This document shows, piece by piece, positions 1-8,489 of a stretch of DNA of 64,000 nucleotides. The notes under the pieces are model-generated. The model did no database searches. It was not told the origin of the DNA and worked only from the letters and a program-made list of their open reading frames with translations. Source of the stretch: CAZDRX01 sp964508225 (GTDB lineage Bacteria; Patescibacteriota; Gracilibacteria; Peribacterales; Peribacteraceae). Location of the stretch: positions 19,951 through 83,950 of the forward strand of contig CAZDRX010000004.1 in assembly GCA_964508225.1 (NCBI GenBank), in the 5' to 3' direction. Within the stretch, counting starts at the first letter, position 1. Each line of letters starts with the position of its first letter. Both the position numbers and the translations under genes were made by a program.

Positions 1-2
1 GA

Positions 3-59
3 TTCGGCGGGTTCGGAGGTGGAAGTTTCGGAGGAGGAGGCGCGAGCGGCCGCTGGTGA
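3..59 (+). CDS. C-terminal end of a TPM-domain (YgcG-like) membrane protein, partial
   Basis: Only the last 18 codons are inside the window, ending in TGA at 57-59. Frame 3 reads FGGFGGGSFGGGGASGRW, the glycine/serine/phenylalanine-rich tail closing with a tryptophan that is typical of TPM-domain proteins, where it follows the single membrane helix. The body of the gene lies to the left. The assignment rests on the tail alone. It is recognisable in style but not proof of the family. Confidence 0.55.
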   Translation, partial: FGGFGGGSFGGGGASGRW

Positions 60-98
60 GATTTCCGGACGGACCTCTGTGCCGATACAATCGCAGGC

Positions 99-1049
99 AT
101 GTTACTTCTGTCCGCTGCCGTCGTCGCGACCCTCACGTCGGATTTTCTTGAGTCCACAATGCAGAAGCCGGCACTGGATTCCACGACGGTGTACGCCACG
201 TCCGGCACGGGTGACCTCCTCGTCACCTTCACGTCCAACGGCGCGTTCGGTTCGGTGCCGCGCGGAGCCACGCGCATTGAGCTCGGCACATTGAATTTCT
301 CCGCGTCCTGCGGAAAGGACATACGCATCGATGCCGTGACGGTGAAGCACATCGGACTCGGGGACGTCTCCGACATCGCCGGTGTCTACCTCGCTGACGG
401 CTTCCGCAGAATCTCGCGCTCGCGCCAGTTTGACCGCCGTTCCGTTAGCGCGGAACTCCGTACGCCTTCGCTCACGGTCCCTTCGTGCGGTGCCGTGCGG
501 CTCTCCGTTCTCGTCGATCTCACGGCCGATGCCACCGTCGCTTCCGAGCACGGGATCACCTTTGTCTCGCCTTCTGATATCCAGACCTCCGCGAAGAGTG
601 TCACGTACGCCGGACCCGACACCTCGAAGAGCGTGCGCGCTTCTCCCGTCTCGGCGGGATCGGTCTCCGTGAATTTCCTTCCTGTGCAGGGCAGGCCGCG
701 ATACGGACGCACCGAGACCATCGCGCGTATCCAGATGTCCGCGGACGCTCAGCACGATTATCTCCTGAAGTCGCTCACGCTCACGAATGAGGAAAACGCC
801 CGTGATATGGACTTCACGCGTCTCCAGCTCCAGACGAAGAGCGGCACCGGCGTCAGTCTCACTGCTGCGAGAATGAAGGGCAGCGTTGTCACGCTGGAGT
901 TCTCCCCCACCTACATTCTTGGCCGCAGCAAGACCGTGGTCTTCCTTCTGCGCGCCGAAGTCCACGTCACGCGCTACCGCAAAGTCCGATTCATTCTCGA
1001 GGAGCCATCGGATTTCGACGTCTCGATCTACCGTCCCGGAAGCCGTTAA
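99..1049 (+). CDS. Exported protein of unknown function
   Basis: 316 residues. I do not recognise a family. The N-terminus (MLLLSAAVVATL) is a short hydrophobic segment that could serve as a signal peptide or anchor. The rest is Ser/Thr/Val-rich and predicted beta-rich with few cysteines, as in surface beta-sandwich proteins. A TACAAT -10 box at 86-91 lies 7 nt before the ATG, supporting this start and a leaderless mRNA. The stop TAA (1047-1049) overlaps a possible ATG of the next gene (TAATG), so the two may be cotranscribed. An alternative ATG lies at 159 but would lose the hydrophobic segment. Confidence 0.7.
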   Translation: MLLLSAAVVATLTSDFLESTMQKPALDSTTVYATSGTGDLLVTFTSNGAFGSVPRGATRIELGTLNFSASCGKDIRIDAVTVKHIGLGDVSDIAGVYLADGFRRISRSRQFDRRSVSAELRTPSLTVPSCGAVRLSVLVDLTADATVASEHGITFVSPSDIQTSAKSVTYAGPDTSKSVRASPVSAGSVSVNFLPVQGRPRYGRTETIARIQMSADAQHDYLLKSLTLTNEENARDMDFTRLQLQTKSGTGVSLTAARMKGSVVTLEFSPTYILGRSKTVVFLLRAEVHVTRYRKVRFILEEPSDFDVSIYRPGSR

Positions 1050-1096
1050 TGCACCGTTGGTTCGTGAGGTTCTTCGGGGTACACTCCTCGCCCGTC

Positions 1097-1930
1097 ATGC
1101 AACGCTCGCTTCGCCGATCATCGATCCTCCTCCTCGCGCTAGCGCTCTCCTCGTGCGCTGCGCCTCCGCCTGCGCTCGAGGCCGGTGAAGTGCTCCGTCG
1201 AGCCATCATCCGGAGTTCCGCGATCGATTCGGCCTCCATCTCGGCATCGGCATCGGTTCTCCTCAAGGGCTACTCGACGTTCTCGGGAAGCGCGGTCATT
1301 CAGGGCGTGCTGCGCGGAAGCGGCGGCTGGTCGGCGGATATTTCGTTTCAGGGACGCGATTCAGCGGGTCGCGGCGAGGCCGAATCGGGCACCATCAAAG
1401 TGCTGTCGCTCGACGGTTCCCAGATCTTCCTCAATCCGAAGAGTCTGCAGGGGCCTCTCCTTCACATCGTCAGCAAGTCGCTTACCGGAAGCGTGAACGG
1501 CTGGTGGGTGATGGGGCAGCCATCGCCCATTCCGACCGGAGGCAGACACACGCTCAGTCCTGCGGAGCTCGATGAGACGGCGTCGCTCTTCCGTATCGAT
1601 GGTTCGTCCGGTCCTTCCGCGTACGCAGGCAGGAGGACCACTGCGTACAGGATCGCTGTCACCCTCACGCCGGATGCTTTGCGCGCGCTCTTCGCCGGAG
1701 CCGCCAAGGACAAGACGGCCATCTCGGGCGTACTCTGGATTGACGCCGAGGACTTCACCTTGCTCCGTGCGACGTGGAATCTTGCCGACATCCTCACATC
1801 CTTCGGTCCTGCCGACATCCTCCTCGATGTCGTTCTCGGCGATATCAACCGTGCTCCTGAAATCGTTCCGCCGACGGGATCATCCGCTACGCTTCTCCTC
1901 AACAGTGTTTTCGACACGATTTCGCATTGA
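1097..1930 (+). CDS. Lipoprotein of unknown function (possible LolA/LppX-like fold)
   Basis: 277 residues from the ATG at 1097. The N-terminus has two arginine patches, a leucine/alanine core and a lipobox LSSC, so Cys20 is the predicted lipidated residue, and Lgt is encoded in this window. The mature part alternates strands (SASISASASVLLKGYS, GTIKVLSLDGSQIFLN, GVLWIDAEDFTLLRATW) in a pattern resembling LolA/LppX-type lipid-binding lipoproteins. That resemblance is inferred by eye. An in-frame ATG at 1049 overlaps the upstream stop and would add 16 residues. I prefer 1097 because it gives a normal-length signal peptide and follows a TACACT box at 1080-1085. Confidence 0.65.
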   Translation: MQRSLRRSSILLLALALSSCAAPPPALEAGEVLRRAIIRSSAIDSASISASASVLLKGYSTFSGSAVIQGVLRGSGGWSADISFQGRDSAGRGEAESGTIKVLSLDGSQIFLNPKSLQGPLLHIVSKSLTGSVNGWWVMGQPSPIPTGGRHTLSPAELDETASLFRIDGSSGPSAYAGRRTTAYRIAVTLTPDALRALFAGAAKDKTAISGVLWIDAEDFTLLRATWNLADILTSFGPADILLDVVLGDINRAPEIVPPTGSSATLLLNSVFDTISH

Positions 1931-1976
1931 TCGCCAGTTTCGTCCGCGGTGAGTTCCATGGATACTGTCCCCGAAC

Positions 1977-4034
1977 ATGACACCCGAACTTCCTGTGCCG
2001 CCCCCCGTGGATGGAATCGTATCTCCGGCATCCGAAAAGCCCGTCTCTGCGCCGGTTTCTTCTCCTGTGACACCGGCTGCGCCACTCTCTCCCCCGAGGA
2101 AGAAGGCCGGTCTCAATTTCGCATTCATTCTCTTTGTGATGTTCGCACTGGCGTATGCGTTTCCCGCTCTGGTTGCCATGGTGGTTTTCCCAACTCCGGA
2201 CGGCAGTCTCGCGTCCGTGAAGCAGGTTGCGACACTCGTGTACACGATCGGACTCATTTCGTGGCTCGGCTTCGGTATTGCCGGCTTCCTCCGCATCGCT
2301 GCCGTGAAGGATCATCCGCGCATGCGATTCTTCGCCTCGGCGAGACTTGCCGCGTTCGTTCTTCCGCTGACGATTCTGAGCGGCGCAGTGCTTTTTTTCA
2401 TCAACACGGCTCCGAAGCTCCGTCTCGAAATTCTCTCACCGTCATCCGCTGACCAGCTCATCGCGCCCGTATCGATTGTCTTCGGCATGGAGACCCCGCT
2501 CAAGCTCTTCAGACAGATGAAGCTCGCTCCGCTCAAGTACAGCTGGGACTTCAACAACGACGGCATCGTGGATCAGGAGACATTCGACCCTACCTCCACG
2601 TACCTCATCAGTAAGGCGGGGATCTTCAACGTGGTGTGCACGGTGTCCATGACGAACGGCGAGAGGAAGCAGGTCGTCTATCGTCTCGTCATTCCCCGCG
2701 CGAGCTTCGCGGTGAATCCCGTCTCCCCGATCATCGACGAGCAGGCGACATTCTCCATCGAAAACTTTTTCCCGAAAGGAGGCGATGCCAACAGTCCGAA
2801 GCTTCAGAAGGCGCGGTGGGACTTCGACGGTGACGGCGTCGTCGATCTTGAGACCACACAGACCGTGGCATCGTATACGTTCCACAAACTCGGTACGGTG
2901 AACGTCGGTGTGTCGTGGACGCAGACGAACCAGACGCAGTCCTCGCTCCAGCGGCTCATCGAAGTCGTGAAGCCGCCCGAACAGCCGTTTCCGATCACGC
3001 TCGAGACGGAGCCTGCGACGCTCCTCGGACCACCGCCCTTCGGTGTCCTCTTCACTCTGAAGACCAAAGAGCCGATCGCGAATGCGTCGTGGGATTTCGG
3101 GAATCAGAAAAACGCAGAAGGGCTCCGTGTGGCTCAGGTCTTCAATGCCGTCGGTTCGTACACCGTGAACGTCACGGTGCGCTCCCAGACGGGTGCCGTC
3201 GCGCGGCTGAGCAAGCTCGTACGCGTGACGAATCCTCTCGACATCCCCGATCTCTCGTTTGACGGTAGTCCTGACGTCCGTGGCTTCACGGTGGAAGGAC
3301 AGGTGCCGCTCGATGTCACGATGACGCCGCTCACCTCGCGCCCGCTCATCTCCTTCACGTGGGACGTGCCCGCGGGTACGGAATCGGAAATTTCGGACAA
3401 GACCCTGCATGCGATCTATCGTGACCAGGGAAAGTACTACGTCGATCTCATCGGTGTGGACCCCGATCAGAATGTTTTCCGTAAGCGGGTCACCATCAAT
3501 GCCCTCGCGCCGCAGTCCACCGTGGTCTTCAGCATGGATCCGGAGACGCCGACCGCTCCGGCGCTCGTGAAGTTCGACGCGTCGGACTCGTTCGTGCCTG
3601 CCGGAGAGGACATCACCGGTTTCGAGTGGAGCTTCAATGACGGCGCCATCGGTGGCTCCAAGTTCTCCGGTGCGCGCATCCAGCATCAGTTTGAGAGGCC
3701 GGGAACGTACGACATCTCGCTGAATATCCGCACGACGGCAGGACAGGTCTACTCCGGTCACCAGACGCTCGTCGTGAGGGCGCCGCTCTTCGACGCGTGC
3801 TTCGTCCCGAGCCGCAATTCCGGCAAAGCGCCGTTCGGCGTTCGCTTCGATTCGGGTTGTTCCACCGGCAGATTCAGCTCGTGGCTCTGGGATTTCGGTG
3901 ACAATGCGCAGAGCGATACCGCTATCCCCACACACGTGTTCACGAAGCCGGGCATCTACACCGTGACGCTCACGGCCACCACCCCCGATGGACTGAAGAA
4001 TACGAAGACTGCTATCATCACGGTCACAGAATGA
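1977..4034 (+). CDS. Membrane-anchored protein with about six PKD domains
   Basis: 685 residues. A Pro/Ser/Val-rich cytoplasmic stretch (1-45) is followed by three membrane helices (about 46-68, 82-105, 120-142) and then a long extracellular part of tandem PKD-like beta-sandwich domains. Their cores are visible: YSWDFNNDGIVD, ARWDFDGDGVVD, ASWDFG, FTWDVP, FEWSFND and WLWDFGDN, each followed about 25 residues later by a G-x-Y-x-V strand. PKD domains mediate adhesion or polysaccharide binding on cell surfaces. There is no enzymatic domain. The stop codon overlaps the ATG of the 32-codon gene behind it (ATGA), indicating translational coupling. Confidence 0.85.
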   Translation: MTPELPVPPPVDGIVSPASEKPVSAPVSSPVTPAAPLSPPRKKAGLNFAFILFVMFALAYAFPALVAMVVFPTPDGSLASVKQVATLVYTIGLISWLGFGIAGFLRIAAVKDHPRMRFFASARLAAFVLPLTILSGAVLFFINTAPKLRLEILSPSSADQLIAPVSIVFGMETPLKLFRQMKLAPLKYSWDFNNDGIVDQETFDPTSTYLISKAGIFNVVCTVSMTNGERKQVVYRLVIPRASFAVNPVSPIIDEQATFSIENFFPKGGDANSPKLQKARWDFDGDGVVDLETTQTVASYTFHKLGTVNVGVSWTQTNQTQSSLQRLIEVVKPPEQPFPITLETEPATLLGPPPFGVLFTLKTKEPIANASWDFGNQKNAEGLRVAQVFNAVGSYTVNVTVRSQTGAVARLSKLVRVTNPLDIPDLSFDGSPDVRGFTVEGQVPLDVTMTPLTSRPLISFTWDVPAGTESEISDKTLHAIYRDQGKYYVDLIGVDPDQNVFRKRVTINALAPQSTVVFSMDPETPTAPALVKFDASDSFVPAGEDITGFEWSFNDGAIGGSKFSGARIQHQFERPGTYDISLNIRTTAGQVYSGHQTLVVRAPLFDACFVPSRNSGKAPFGVRFDSGCSTGRFSSWLWDFGDNAQSDTAIPTHVFTKPGIYTVTLTATTPDGLKNTKTAIITVTE

Positions 4035-4129
4035 AGCAGCAGACATTCATCAGAGGCGTAGCGATTGCAGCCGTTGTCGCGCTCATCATCGGCGCAATTC
4101 TCCCTGCTTTGCAGGGACTGACGTTCTAG
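4031..4129 (+). CDS. Single-helix membrane miniprotein (32 aa)
   Basis: ATG overlaps the stop of the PKD gene as ATGA. The product starts MKQQTFIRG and continues as one hydrophobic helix (VAIAAVVALIIGAILPAL) with a short polar tail: basic residues before, no charge within, a typical N-in membrane peptide. The stop TAG at 4127-4129 is interlocked with the TAG of tsaD on the other strand through the palindrome CTAG at 4126-4129. Too short for homology assignment. The coupling, ordered charge distribution and full use of the intergenic space support it as real. Confidence 0.5.
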   Translation: MKQQTFIRGVAIAAVVALIIGAILPALQGLTF

Positions 4130-5169
4130 GCGCCGAGCACACTCTCAAGCGGGATCGTGGCTCTTGTTTCCATGCGTGAAGCGAGCACGGAAGGCTGTTC
4201 ACGCACGAGGAATTCTCCCGCAGCTGCGATCATCGCACCGTTGTCTGTGCAGTATCTGAGCGTCTCCGGAAAACGCGAGGGGATACCTCTCTTCCTGCAG
4301 AGCGCTCCCACCGCTTCGCGCAGTTTCGTGTTTGCAGACACACCGCCGACGATGTGGATTTCACGTGCATCACCGTACCGCTTCATGGCGGCTTCGAGCT
4401 TGTCCGTGAGATGGTCGCAGATCGCTGACTGGTATCCCGCAGCCAGATCCTTCATCGTCTGAGGATTCTTGGCAGCGTCATCGAGATCGCGCAGGGTGTA
4501 CTTGAGCGAAGTCTTGAGCCCCGAGAAGCTGAATCCGAGACTGTCGTCATTCCTGAGCGGTTTCGGAAACGGAAACCGCGTGATCTCACCGCCTTCCGCA
4601 AGCTTCGAGAGTGCGGGCCCTCCCGGGTAGGGGAGCCCGAGGAGCACGGCTCCCTTGTCGAAGGCTTCACCGGCGGCATCATCCCGCGTCGATCCGATGA
4701 GTGATCCCCGCGTGTGGCTCGTGCGGTACCAGAGATCGGTGTGGCCTCCGGACACAGACAGCGTGAGGACCGGAAACGCGGGCTCCGGCGTGTCGGGATG
4801 ATCCGTCAGCCATGTCGAACTCAGGTGTCCCAGTGTGTGGTGCACAGGGATGACGGGCTTTCCCCAGACGGTAGCGAGTCCTCGTGCCGTCGTGGTACCC
4901 ACGAGCAGCGAACCGAGGAGCCCGGGGCCGGAGGTCACGGCAATGGCATCGATATCGTCGTGTGTGACTGCGGCATCGCTGAGGGATTTGCCGATCACGG
5001 GGAGAATCACCTCAAGCTGACGTCGTGCGGCTTCCTCGGGAATGACCCCACCCATGCTCACGAAGTCGTTCTTCGAGCTGCTGATGACGCAGGAGAGCAC
5101 ATGCCGGCCGCTGCGTACGACAGCAGCGGAGGTTTCATCGCACGAAGTCTCGATACCGAGGATGAGCAT
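4126..5169 (-). CDS. tsaD: tRNA N6-adenosine threonylcarbamoyltransferase TsaD
   Basis: 347 residues, normal length. TsaD transfers threonylcarbamoyl from threonylcarbamoyl-AMP to A37 of ANN-decoding tRNAs, working with TsaB and TsaE. The N-terminal ASKHA signature LGIETSCDETSAAVV is present, as is the metal-binding HxxxH in VHHTLGH, the SGGHTDLW loop and the late GGVSAN nucleotide-binding motif. A TACTCT -10-like box sits 6 nt before the ATG. The gene converges with the PKD/miniprotein pair and its stop overlaps that of the miniprotein. Confidence 0.97.
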   Translation of the reverse strand: MLILGIETSCDETSAAVVRSGRHVLSCVISSSKNDFVSMGGVIPEEAARRQLEVILPVIGKSLSDAAVTHDDIDAIAVTSGPGLLGSLLVGTTTARGLATVWGKPVIPVHHTLGHLSSTWLTDHPDTPEPAFPVLTLSVSGGHTDLWYRTSHTRGSLIGSTRDDAAGEAFDKGAVLLGLPYPGGPALSKLAEGGEITRFPFPKPLRNDDSLGFSFSGLKTSLKYTLRDLDDAAKNPQTMKDLAAGYQSAICDHLTDKLEAAMKRYGDAREIHIVGGVSANTKLREAVGALCRKRGIPSRFPETLRYCTDNGAMIAAAGEFLVREQPSVLASRMETRATIPLESVLGA

Positions 5170-5243
5170 GGACAGAGAGTAGGGCTTCTTGGCTCTAGTG
5201 CCAAAGCCGGAGTACGAGGATCTCCGTGCCGAGGCGTATACTC

Positions 5244-6041
5244 ATGTCTGTGATTTCCCTGCTTCCCTCACGAACGATCGCGCTCTCCATCGGACCCGTG
5301 GACGTGCACTGGTACGGCATCATGTACGCCGTAGCGTTCATCCTCGGGATGTTTCTGCTGCCGCGTCTGCAGAAGATCACGAGGCTCGACCTTTCCGAAC
5401 GCGATCGTGAATCCCTTCTCATCAGTGTCTTCCTCGGCGTCCTTCTCGGGGGCAGGCTCGGCTTCGTCTTCTTCTACGGCGGTTCGTATTTCCTCGAAAA
5501 CCCGTGGAAGATCCTCGCAGTCTGGGAAGGCGGTATGGCGTCCCACGGCGGATTCCTCGGCGTCGCTCTCGCACTCCTCCTCTTCGTCTGGCGAAGGCGC
5601 ATCGACTTCTTCCGTCTCACAGACACCATTCTCATTCCTGTCGCGCTCGGCCTCGCCCTTGGACGCGTCGGGAACTTCATCAATGGCGAGCTCTACGGCA
5701 CACTTACGACGCTTCCGTGGGGCATGCACTTTCCCGGAGCGGAAGGGCTGCGGCACCCCACACAGCTCTATGCCATCGATAAGAACCTCGCGATTGCGCT
5801 CTGCAGCTTCCTCGCCCTCAGAGCCTGGTACAGGGAAGAGCCCGTCCGTACCGGACGCGTGACGGCACTCTTCCTCATGCTGTACGCCGTCCTCCGGTTC
5901 ACCGTGGAAATCTTCCGTGATCAGCCGTACGGATACACGGACATCGCCGGCGTGCTCCTCAGCCGCGGCCAGCTGCTGACACTGCCGCTCCTTCTCCTCG
6001 GTATCACACTGTTCGTTCTCCGTTCGCGGCGAGCAGCGTGA
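5244..6041 (+). CDS. lgt: Prolipoprotein diacylglyceryl transferase Lgt
   Basis: 265 residues from the ATG at 5244. Transfers diacylglycerol from phosphatidylglycerol to the lipobox cysteine of prolipoproteins. It is an inner-membrane protein with about seven helices. Family marks: VHWYGIMYA near the N-terminus, GGRLGFVFFYGG, WEGGMASHGGFLG (with the conserved His), and the Lgt signature GRVGNFINGELYG. TATACT at 5237-5242 directly abuts the ATG. If it is the -10 box, transcription would begin near GTG 5250, which could then be a leaderless start two codons later. The 3' end overlaps the murE-like gene on the other strand by 38 bp. Confidence 0.95.
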   Translation: MSVISLLPSRTIALSIGPVDVHWYGIMYAVAFILGMFLLPRLQKITRLDLSERDRESLLISVFLGVLLGGRLGFVFFYGGSYFLENPWKILAVWEGGMASHGGFLGVALALLLFVWRRRIDFFRLTDTILIPVALGLALGRVGNFINGELYGTLTTLPWGMHFPGAEGLRHPTQLYAIDKNLAIALCSFLALRAWYREEPVRTGRVTALFLMLYAVLRFTVEIFRDQPYGYTDIAGVLLSRGQLLTLPLLLLGITLFVLRSRRAA

Positions 6042-7335
6042 GTTCCTCATGGACGATCTCGCGTTCGTTCCACGGAATCTGTCCCGTCTTCACCCACATC
6101 GTCGTATCGCTGCCCTTGCCGCAGAGGATGACGGTGTCTTCAGGCTTCGCCTCTTTCAGTAGGAAGCGGATGGCCTCGCGGCGGTCGAAGATACGATGAG
6201 CTTCGGTCTTCTGCTGATCGATACCCGCCCACACTTCATCGATGATTCTCTCCGGATCTTCGGTGTACGGATCTTCGTTGGTGACGACCGTGATGTCTGC
6301 GTACGTGCTCACGATCTTCCCGACGACCGGCCTCTTCTCGCGCATGCGGTCACCGCAGGAACCCGTGAGCACGAGCAGACGGCCTCCGGGTTTCAGGGAC
6401 GACTTCAGTGTCGAGAGCGTCGATGTGTAGGATTGCGGGGTCACCGTAAAGTCGATGTACACGGGGAATGCCTGTCCCGCCTCAATCCGTTCCATTCTTC
6501 CCGGTATTCCCTTGAAGAACGCGAGAGCGGCGGTGCACTCCTCGAGCGGGACATTGAGCCCGTGCGCGCAACCGATGGCGCAGAGAGCATTCGCAAGATT
6601 GAAGATTCCCGAGATGGGGATACGCAGCGCGAGGTCAGGCGTACCTGCGTTGTCGTGCAGCACGGCAGACACCTCTCCGGTCTGTGCCTCGGCCTCTGTC
6701 ACCCAGAGCGCACACGTGTGGTCGTTCTCCGGAGCGCCGAACGTCTGCTTCACCGCGTAATCGATCCGCCACGGAGCGTTGACCCGCTTCAGGCTCTCAA
6801 AGCTCCGGTCATCCGCATTGAGCACCGCGCAGCCCGCATTCTTACGGAGCATGGCAAAGAGGAGCGATTTTGCTCTCAGGTAGGCATCCATCGTCCCGTG
6901 GTAATCCAGATGTTCCTCCGCGAGATTCGTGATCCCTGCCACCATCGGCCACGTGAAGCTCGTCCTGCCCTGCAGCAGCCCGTGTGAGGAGCACTCCAGC
7001 ACCACGTGCGTGCATCCCGCGTCTTTGCAGCGCCTCAGAAACTTCTGCACGACGAACGGAGACGGAGAGGTTTTCTGTGTCGGGTTCCATGTCGTTTCGT
7101 CCCCGATCTGGAAGAAGGCCGTGGAGAGCGCGCCGCACGATGTGCCGCTTGTGTTCAGGATGTGGGTCAGCATCCCGACCGTCGTCGTCTTGCCGTCCGT
7201 TCCTGTGATGCCGATGATGGTCAGGTTCCGTGCAGGAAATCCGTACCGGAGAGCCGCGAGCAGCGCCTTGCTCCGGTGAAATGCCAAACGGATCCAGGAG
7301 GTCTCCGGAACCAGCGTCTTCAGAAGTCTGATCAT
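6004..7335 (-). CDS. murE: MurE-like UDP-N-acetylmuramyl-tripeptide synthetase
   Basis: 443 residues. Mur ligases add amino acids to UDP-MurNAc peptides using ATP. MurE adds the third residue. Visible: P-loop GTDGKTTT (45-52), the MurE-type STAFFQIGDE stretch, VVLECSSHGL, NLAEEHLDYHGT, GIFNLANALCAI and GIPGRMERIE. Unusual: the C-terminal DYAHTPD motif is replaced by IDFTVTPQS, losing the histidine, and the DNPR substrate motif reads NEDPYTEDP. The enzyme lacks most of the N-terminal uridine-binding domain of longer MurEs. It is probably an active but divergent ligase. The start codon overlaps the stop of the riboflavin kinase gene (ATGA), making one operon. Confidence 0.85.
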   Translation of the reverse strand: MIRLLKTLVPETSWIRLAFHRSKALLAALRYGFPARNLTIIGITGTDGKTTTVGMLTHILNTSGTSCGALSTAFFQIGDETTWNPTQKTSPSPFVVQKFLRRCKDAGCTHVVLECSSHGLLQGRTSFTWPMVAGITNLAEEHLDYHGTMDAYLRAKSLLFAMLRKNAGCAVLNADDRSFESLKRVNAPWRIDYAVKQTFGAPENDHTCALWVTEAEAQTGEVSAVLHDNAGTPDLALRIPISGIFNLANALCAIGCAHGLNVPLEECTAALAFFKGIPGRMERIEAGQAFPVYIDFTVTPQSYTSTLSTLKSSLKPGGRLLVLTGSCGDRMREKRPVVGKIVSTYADITVVTNEDPYTEDPERIIDEVWAGIDQQKTEAHRIFDRREAIRFLLKEAKPEDTVILCGKGSDTTMWVKTGQIPWNEREIVHEELTLLAANGERTV

Positions 7336-7739
7336 GCGATGTCCAGCATACCACGCGCAGCCTCGATATCGTCTCCGATGGCTTCCTTGAGGGCTTCCGT
7401 GCTCGGGAAGTTCTCGACACCCCGGATGAATCCGACGATCTCCAGATCCACGGCCGGAGGCACGTTGCCGATCGCTCTGTCGATCACATGAATCTCCATC
7501 GTCTCCGTGTCATTGAATGCCGGACGGGGGCCATAGTGGAGAGCGCCCGGATAGATCGTGCCGTCTATCGTGATCCTGCATGCATAGATCCCACGTTCAA
7601 GATGCTCCGGCACCGAAGCGAGCGAGACATTGATGGTCGGAATTCCGATGGCGCGTCCCCGTCCGCGTCCGGGCACGACCTGGACTCCGCGGAGGAAGAC
7701 GGACTCAGGCAGCGGTAGCAGGCGGGATCGGGGTTGCAT
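7332..7739 (-). CDS. Stand-alone riboflavin kinase domain
   Basis: 135 residues corresponding to the C-terminal flavokinase half of bifunctional RibF. The FAD-synthetase half is absent. It phosphorylates riboflavin to FMN. Motifs: GRGRGRAIGIPTINVS (nucleotide/flavin-binding loop with the GIPT signature), GALHYGPRPAFND, METHVID-like METIHV region written here as ETMEIHVID, and a C-terminal helix. The 5' end overlaps the upstream hypothetical gene by 35 bp and the 3' end overlaps murE by 4 bp. A later start is possible, but the GRG loop must be retained. Without RibF adenylyltransferase, FAD would need another source. Confidence 0.8.
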   Translation of the reverse strand: MQPRSRLLPLPESVFLRGVQVVPGRGRGRAIGIPTINVSLASVPEHLERGIYACRITIDGTIYPGALHYGPRPAFNDTETMEIHVIDRAIGNVPPAVDLEIVGFIRGVENFPSTEALKEAIGDDIEAARGMLDIA

Positions 7740-8127
7740 GGTTCTGACCGATGCTACCCAATCTGTCCGCGAATTTCACGGTATCGCCTTGCGCACTGCC
7801 CCGGATGCTCTGGCTGAGCGAGTTCAGACTCCCGCGGATCTGAGCGCCGTTCTTGATGCCCGGGATCGGCAGAGGAATGAGCATCGCGGCACTGCCTGCA
7901 AGGCTCAGCGTGCTCCCGAGAATCTTCCCCATCGATTTGATGGACCATCCCATGATCGAGCCGATATTCCGCAGAGGGATCAGTGCGGCTTCTTTGGCGA
8001 TCTCGCCGACGCCCGTCGGGACTTTCCCGAGGAGATTCGGTTCATTGCGGACAGCTGAAACGATATTCGTGGCCGGTTTGGCGACGGAATTCTCGTAGGC
8101 CTTCGATGCGAAGCTTTCCAGACTCAT
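7705..8127 (-). CDS. Hypothetical protein, first gene of the riboflavin kinase-murE operon
   Basis: 140 residues, not recognised. It is Ala/Ser/Gly/Ile-rich with an amphipathic central segment (AALIPLRNIGSIMGWSIKSMG) and a hydrophobic stretch (AGSAAMLIPLPIPGI), so it may associate with the membrane. There is no signal peptide and no cysteine. The start is well supported: an extended TATAAT box lies 7 nt upstream with a good -35. It overlaps the kinase gene and probably heads the three-gene operon. Confidence 0.6.
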   Translation of the reverse strand: MSLESFASKAYENSVAKPATNIVSAVRNEPNLLGKVPTGVGEIAKEAALIPLRNIGSIMGWSIKSMGKILGSTLSLAGSAAMLIPLPIPGIKNGAQIRGSLNSLSQSIRGSAQGDTVKFADRLGSIGQNHATPIPPATAA

Positions 8128-8134
8128 ATGAAAT

Positions 8135-8163
8135 ATTATACCAGAAAATCGTCAAGTTGTCAT
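8135..8163 (-). promoter_or_regulatory. Promoter of the hypothetical-riboflavin kinase-murE operon
   Basis: On the minus strand: -35 ATGACA (8163-8158), 17-bp spacer, TGG followed by TATAAT (8140-8135), the extended -10 form. The ATG begins 7 nt after the box, so the predicted transcript starts at or next to the start codon. Confidence 0.7.
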
Positions 8164-8235
8164 ATTCTGCACTCTGAAAGACGCATGGGATCAGCCTCGT
8201 CTGGCTTGGCCTGCAGCACCTCATGTAGGAATCTC

Positions 8236-8326
8236 TGGCGGAGAGGGAGGGATTCGAACCCTCGAACCCCTGAAAGGGGTTAACGGATTTCAAGTCCGTC
8301 GCCATCGACCACTCGGCCACCTCTCC
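8236..8326 (-). tRNA. tRNA-Ser(UGA)
   Basis: Type-II tRNA of 91 nt including an encoded CCA. Acceptor GGAGAGG pairs with CCTCTCC, discriminator G. The anticodon loop CTTGAAA gives UGA. It has a long variable arm (ACCCC/GGGGT) and T-arm GGTTCGAATCC. The 3' half is identical over about 30 nt to the tRNA-Ser at 11015-11102. Confidence 0.97.
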
Positions 8327-8489
8327 GCAGGCATTCTACAGGTTATCGAACGGAGATCACGAGCCAGTTCCTGCGCGAACCATACGGATGCTCGGAAGGC
8401 AGACCATGCAGAGGCGTCTCTGGGAAGTGTGAGGGCATCGAAAGCTGTGATAGCGTGCATTCCCAACCCCTCATTCCTTCACACCTGTT

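Noticed and set aside
2442..4046. Long minus-strand ORF opposite the PKD gene (also 8970-10760, 21467-22765 and 33242-34858 opposite other genes)
   Set aside because: High-GC shadow frames rich in Arg/His/Glu with no family motifs, opposite genes with clear domains.
7705..7739. Frameshift joining the hypothetical gene and riboflavin kinase into one protein
   Set aside because: Both have their own plausible starts and the 35-bp overlap is within the range of other overlaps in this compact window.
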